The notes under the pieces were generated by a model. That model was not told the DNA's origin, searched no databases, and saw nothing but the letters and a program-made list of their open reading frames with translations. A DNA stretch of 64,000 nt from Cichorium intybus. Taxonomy: Eukaryota > Streptophyta > Magnoliopsida > Asterales > Asteraceae. Positions 61,165 to 64,000 of this stretch are shown here, piece after piece. Position 1 is the first letter of the stretch. The number at the start of each line of letters is the position of its first letter. The DNA is taken from contig CM042012.1 in the NCBI GenBank assembly GCA_023525715.1, forward strand, positions 38,873,189-38,937,188, in the 5' to 3' direction. Both the position numbers and the translations under genes were made by a program.

Positions 61165-64000
61165 TTGCTGGTAGTGTCTTTCTTGCTATGTTTTTCTTTT
61201 GCACCATATTTGATGTACATGCCACACTTATGACAAGTTCTTCCGTCCTTCTTAGCATGTTCTATAGCAATCTCCATTTTCCCTTTCATTCGTTTCTTCA
61301 TTGTTCTTGTTCCTTTGTTGTTGATTTGGTTAGGAGGTAGTACATTTATTTTCTCTTTTTGCGCAACTCCCATGAAAGATTGTATAACTTCTTTGTTCTT
61401 CATCGGCTTTGAATTTTTTGTTTGGCCTTCAACATTTGTCTTTTTCTAATTCATTTCATCTCTAAATATTTTCAATTTTTCAATATCATTTACCAGCCTG
61501 TCAATACAGAAATCCATTGAAAATATAAGTCCCTTATGATTGTTTGAATCTCTTCTTTCTTTTCTGTTGTAGGTACATTGCTCAGATTAAAACCATAGGC
61601 AAATCATGGAACGACATCTTTTGTCCATCTTGTTGATACATAAGCTTTTGGATAAATTTCTACACTTTCCATTCTAAGTACATAGAAACAATGTCTACAT
61701 AATTGTCCTGATAATTCAAATCGACAGCACGAACAAAGAAGTTTTGAGTCGGATTTAAAAAGTGAAACCTGTAATAAAAGAGTTCAATTAAACTAATAAT
61801 AAAATTTCTTAATAAGGCATGATAATATAAGTTTTAGGAAAATAAATTACCTGAAATTGGCCATGATGTTTTGGATTTTTGTCAGTATCTTTTATAGTGA
61901 ATGTTGACATTTCTTCTGTTTCTTCTAGTTTTATTGACATGCAACTACTAATCGATGCGATCATTTCTGATTGAATTTCGTAAAACACATTTCTTGTGAA
62001 CAGTTGAGCTGCTTCAACTTCAATTTTCAATCCAGTTTTGAAATCAGGAGTCGTGTATCTTGACTCATGATCATTTTTCTTTTGAATACATCATTGTGCT
62101 TCTAATGCAGTTTCAAAATGAGTAATGAAATCAACCAAATGCAAATCGGGGTTGGATAAGAGCCCATAAAAATAATTTTCTGCTTCTGATCTTGATGTAG
62201 TTCTCATTAAACCAGAGAATGTGCATTCTTTGAAGTATGCTAGAATCCATAAGTGTCTCATGTTATACATGGTATTAAATCAGTTGTTTCCACTAAGTTC
62301 AAACTTTTCCATTATTGTTTTCCAGCTTGATTCAAACTCATATTTCTTTATTGTTTCATTCCAAATGAAGTTGTTTAATTCTTTCAAGACATCTGCTTTA
62401 TCAATTTTACCTCCTAGCTGCAAAATTTTGAATCATAAAATGATACAATAAAATATTTTTCATAAATTTATTCATGATCCATATTGCAACTATAAATTTT
62501 TATGTGTAGTATGGATCATCAAAAATTTGAATCATTAAATGATACAATAAAATATTTTTTCTATAGTATGCATGATCCATAATGCAACTATATATTTTTA
62601 TTCATAGTATGGATCACCAAAGTTTGAATCATAAAATGATACAATAAAATTTTATATAATTTTATTCATGATCCATAATGCAACTATAAATTTGTATATG
62701 TAGTATGGATTATCAGAAGTTGAATTATAAAATGATACAATAAAATTTTATTTAAATTTATTCATGATCCATAATGCAACTATAAATTTTTATTTATAGT
62801 ATGGATCATCAAAGTTTGAATCATAAAATGATAAAATAAAATATTTTTCATAAATTTGCTAACCTTTTCCGTAAACTTTTTGGATATATGCCACATGCAT
62901 AATCTATGTCTAGCAGACGTAAATACAGCTGATACTGCTTGTAGAAGAGCAGGGTCTTGATCTGTTACAATAACTTTTGGTTCTTTTCCAAAAGCTGTTT
63001 TGAAATTATTTAATAACCATTTGTATGATTCAATGCTTTCACTTGATAACAACCCAGCTCCAAAAGTTATACATCTCTTATGATTATCTATACCAATAAA
63101 TGGCACAAATATCATACAGTATCTGTAATGAGAAAGAAAGAAATATTTTAATACGATTATTTGGAATGATTCAACAAATATTATATAAATTAATATATAC
63201 TTACTTGTTTGTTCTGTAAGTTGCATCAAAACAGACAACATCTCGAAATGCATAATAATTTCTTTTTGATTTCTCATCTGCCCAAAACAAACCTGTTAAT
63301 TCACCCTCACTTCCAATACTATACTCAAAGGAAAAGTTTTGTAAACATTCATTTTTCCTAGTGAAATTTTCTATTACAAAATCTGCATCTGCTTCTTCTT
63401 TATATTGATTCAAATCTCGCTTGAAATTTCTAGCATCTGTTTCTGTAATCCCAATATTCTCAAAACCTCCTCTTGATTGTTTAAAGTATTTGAATGCAGC
63501 AGCTGGCCCCATGTTGATATTCAACATATCATTTATGGTTTTCATTTGTGTATACATGATTCTTCTTTCAGAATTTAGAAAATGTTGATCCTCTACATCA
63601 ACAAATCTATGATTGTGTGCTTCGTTAATTTTGTATATCTCCCATAGATTTTTTTTTCTTATTAACCCTCAGTCTCACAAATGCTCCACATTGTTGTCTA
63701 AATGAAGCCCGTTTACGTTTTTGTTTTTTTCGGTGTTGCAAAGTATCATATTCAATCTTCTTTTTAGTGTCTTCCCTATTGCGAACAATGTATCTTCTTC
63801 CATAACCTTCTACTCCGATTATTGTTTTTGTAGTTGATAATCTTGTTTCAAAACCACTTTTACGTGCATATTCCTTGTAAAAAGCTAAACCTTCTTCAAA
63901 TGTAGCAAATGTTTGTCATTGATATGGTTTGTTATCCACGTCTGGAATCCAATATGTTATTCCATCTTTTATATACTTAAGTGGATCATGCCTATAAGTA
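61165..64000 (-). pseudogene. FAR1-related MULE transposase gene, degenerate, 5' end outside the window
   Basis: Read from 64000 down. A FAR1-type DNA-binding domain (FATFEEGLAFYKEYARKSGF, then FRQQCGAFVRLRV) carries a stop at 63916-63918 and a +1 frameshift in a nine-A run near 63650. It is followed by a linker (63557-63205) ending VVCFDATYRTNK, with the first catalytic Asp. The exon 63122-62864 has MIFVPFIGIDNHK, VTDQDPALLQAV and HRLCMWHISKKF. The intron 62863-62418 is filled with tandem repeats. The next exon has SGLMRTTSRSEAENYFYG, with stops at 62280-62282 (expected Trp) and 62091-62093. The SWIM-type zinc finger CSCCRFELSGQLCRHC (about 61735-61690) is followed by stops at 61604-61606 and 61446-61448 and a frameshift. 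The tail RTCHKCGMYIKYG is the usual Cys-containing end. The gene is dead. Confidence 0.85.
62421..62862. repeat. Tandem repeat, about 4.5 copies of a 97 bp unit
   Basis: Units at 62421-62519, 62520-62617, 62618-62713, 62714-62809 and a half unit at 62810-62862. Each contains aaatgatacaataaaat, catgatccataatgcaacta and agtatggatcatc. They fill the intron of the FAR1-type gene, and the last unit runs into its splice donor. Confidence 0.85.

Larger units (their letters stand above)
49845..64000. mobile_element. Large MULE-like unit (left end seen, right end outside the window)
   Basis: The left terminus has the repeated GTGAGGAC-type sequence common at plant MULE ends (cgatcgggtgaggactcct, then gtgaggaccgtgaggac). 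Inside are a plus-strand ULP-type plant gene from 50434 and a convergent minus-strand FAR1/MULE transposase gene from beyond 64000 down to about 61165. A copia element at 50887-58661 is inserted in it. The matching right terminal repeat and the 9 bp target duplication cannot be seen, so the unit's extent is inferred. Confidence 0.55.

Noticed and set aside
62421..62862. CRISPR-like array
   Set aside because: Repeats are contiguous 97 bp units without unique spacers, in a eukaryotic transposon intron. This is an ordinary tandem repeat.

Overview
This window looks like nuclear DNA from a eudicot plant. The evidence is intron-rich genes with GT-AG splice sites, AT-rich introns and spacers, plant-type homologues (an NOA1-like GTPase with a transit-peptide-like N-terminus, a QWRF-motif protein, a telo-box ribosomal-protein promoter), and a heavy load of LTR retrotransposons, Helitrons, a MULE and MITEs. 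I cannot fix the species; an Asteraceae-like genome is only a guess. Gene models were built by hand from splice signals, reading phase and recalled family conservation. In every complete model the exon lengths add up to a whole number of codons.

Layout. (1) 172-5984: a five-exon zeta-crystallin-like quinone oxidoreductase (+), with a 4.4 kb second intron. (2) 6420-10680: a decayed Ty3/gypsy pol (-) interrupted by a decayed copia element (-). (3) 10744-11394: a GAGCC-rich hAT-type non-autonomous element with an 8 bp target duplication. (4) 11557-11825: a partial duplicate of the 5' end of the quinone oxidoreductase gene, cut by a copia solo LTR (11826-12752). (5) 13662-15227: RPL15 (+). (6) 15800-16740: a copia integrase relic (-). 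(7) 17500-19724: a QWRF-motif protein gene (-). (8) 20830-22728: repeat relics. (9) 23734-30724: a complete 27-exon SMC6 gene (+). (10) 32760-35007: an F-box/LRR gene (+). (11) 35390-36170: a LINE relic. (12) 36200-42500: AT-rich DNA with a minisatellite and two tandem Helitron copies. (13) 42515-45156 (+) and 45285-48070 (-): a convergent pair, an LPA1/2-phosphoglycerate-kinase-like P-loop gene and NOA1, a circularly permuted GTPase. (14) About 49845 to the window end: a large MULE-like unit with a ULP-type plant gene (+) and a convergent FAR1/MULE transposase gene (-), both broken. Intron 1 of the ULP-type gene carries a young full-length Ty1/copia element (50887-58661) with equal-length 774 bp LTRs and one nonsense codon in its polyprotein.

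How the parts relate. The seven host genes are housekeeping or regulatory genes (quinone reduction, translation, microtubule binding, SMC5/6 DNA repair, SCF ubiquitination, inositol phosphate or P-loop kinase, chloroplast ribosome GTPase). They do not form an obvious pathway. The sequence between them records layered transposition: nested insertions, a solo LTR, tandem Helitrons, and MITE-like families shared between introns of three host genes. I found no convincing wholly new system. The best candidate for follow-up is the MULE-like unit with two convergent genes and a nested copia.
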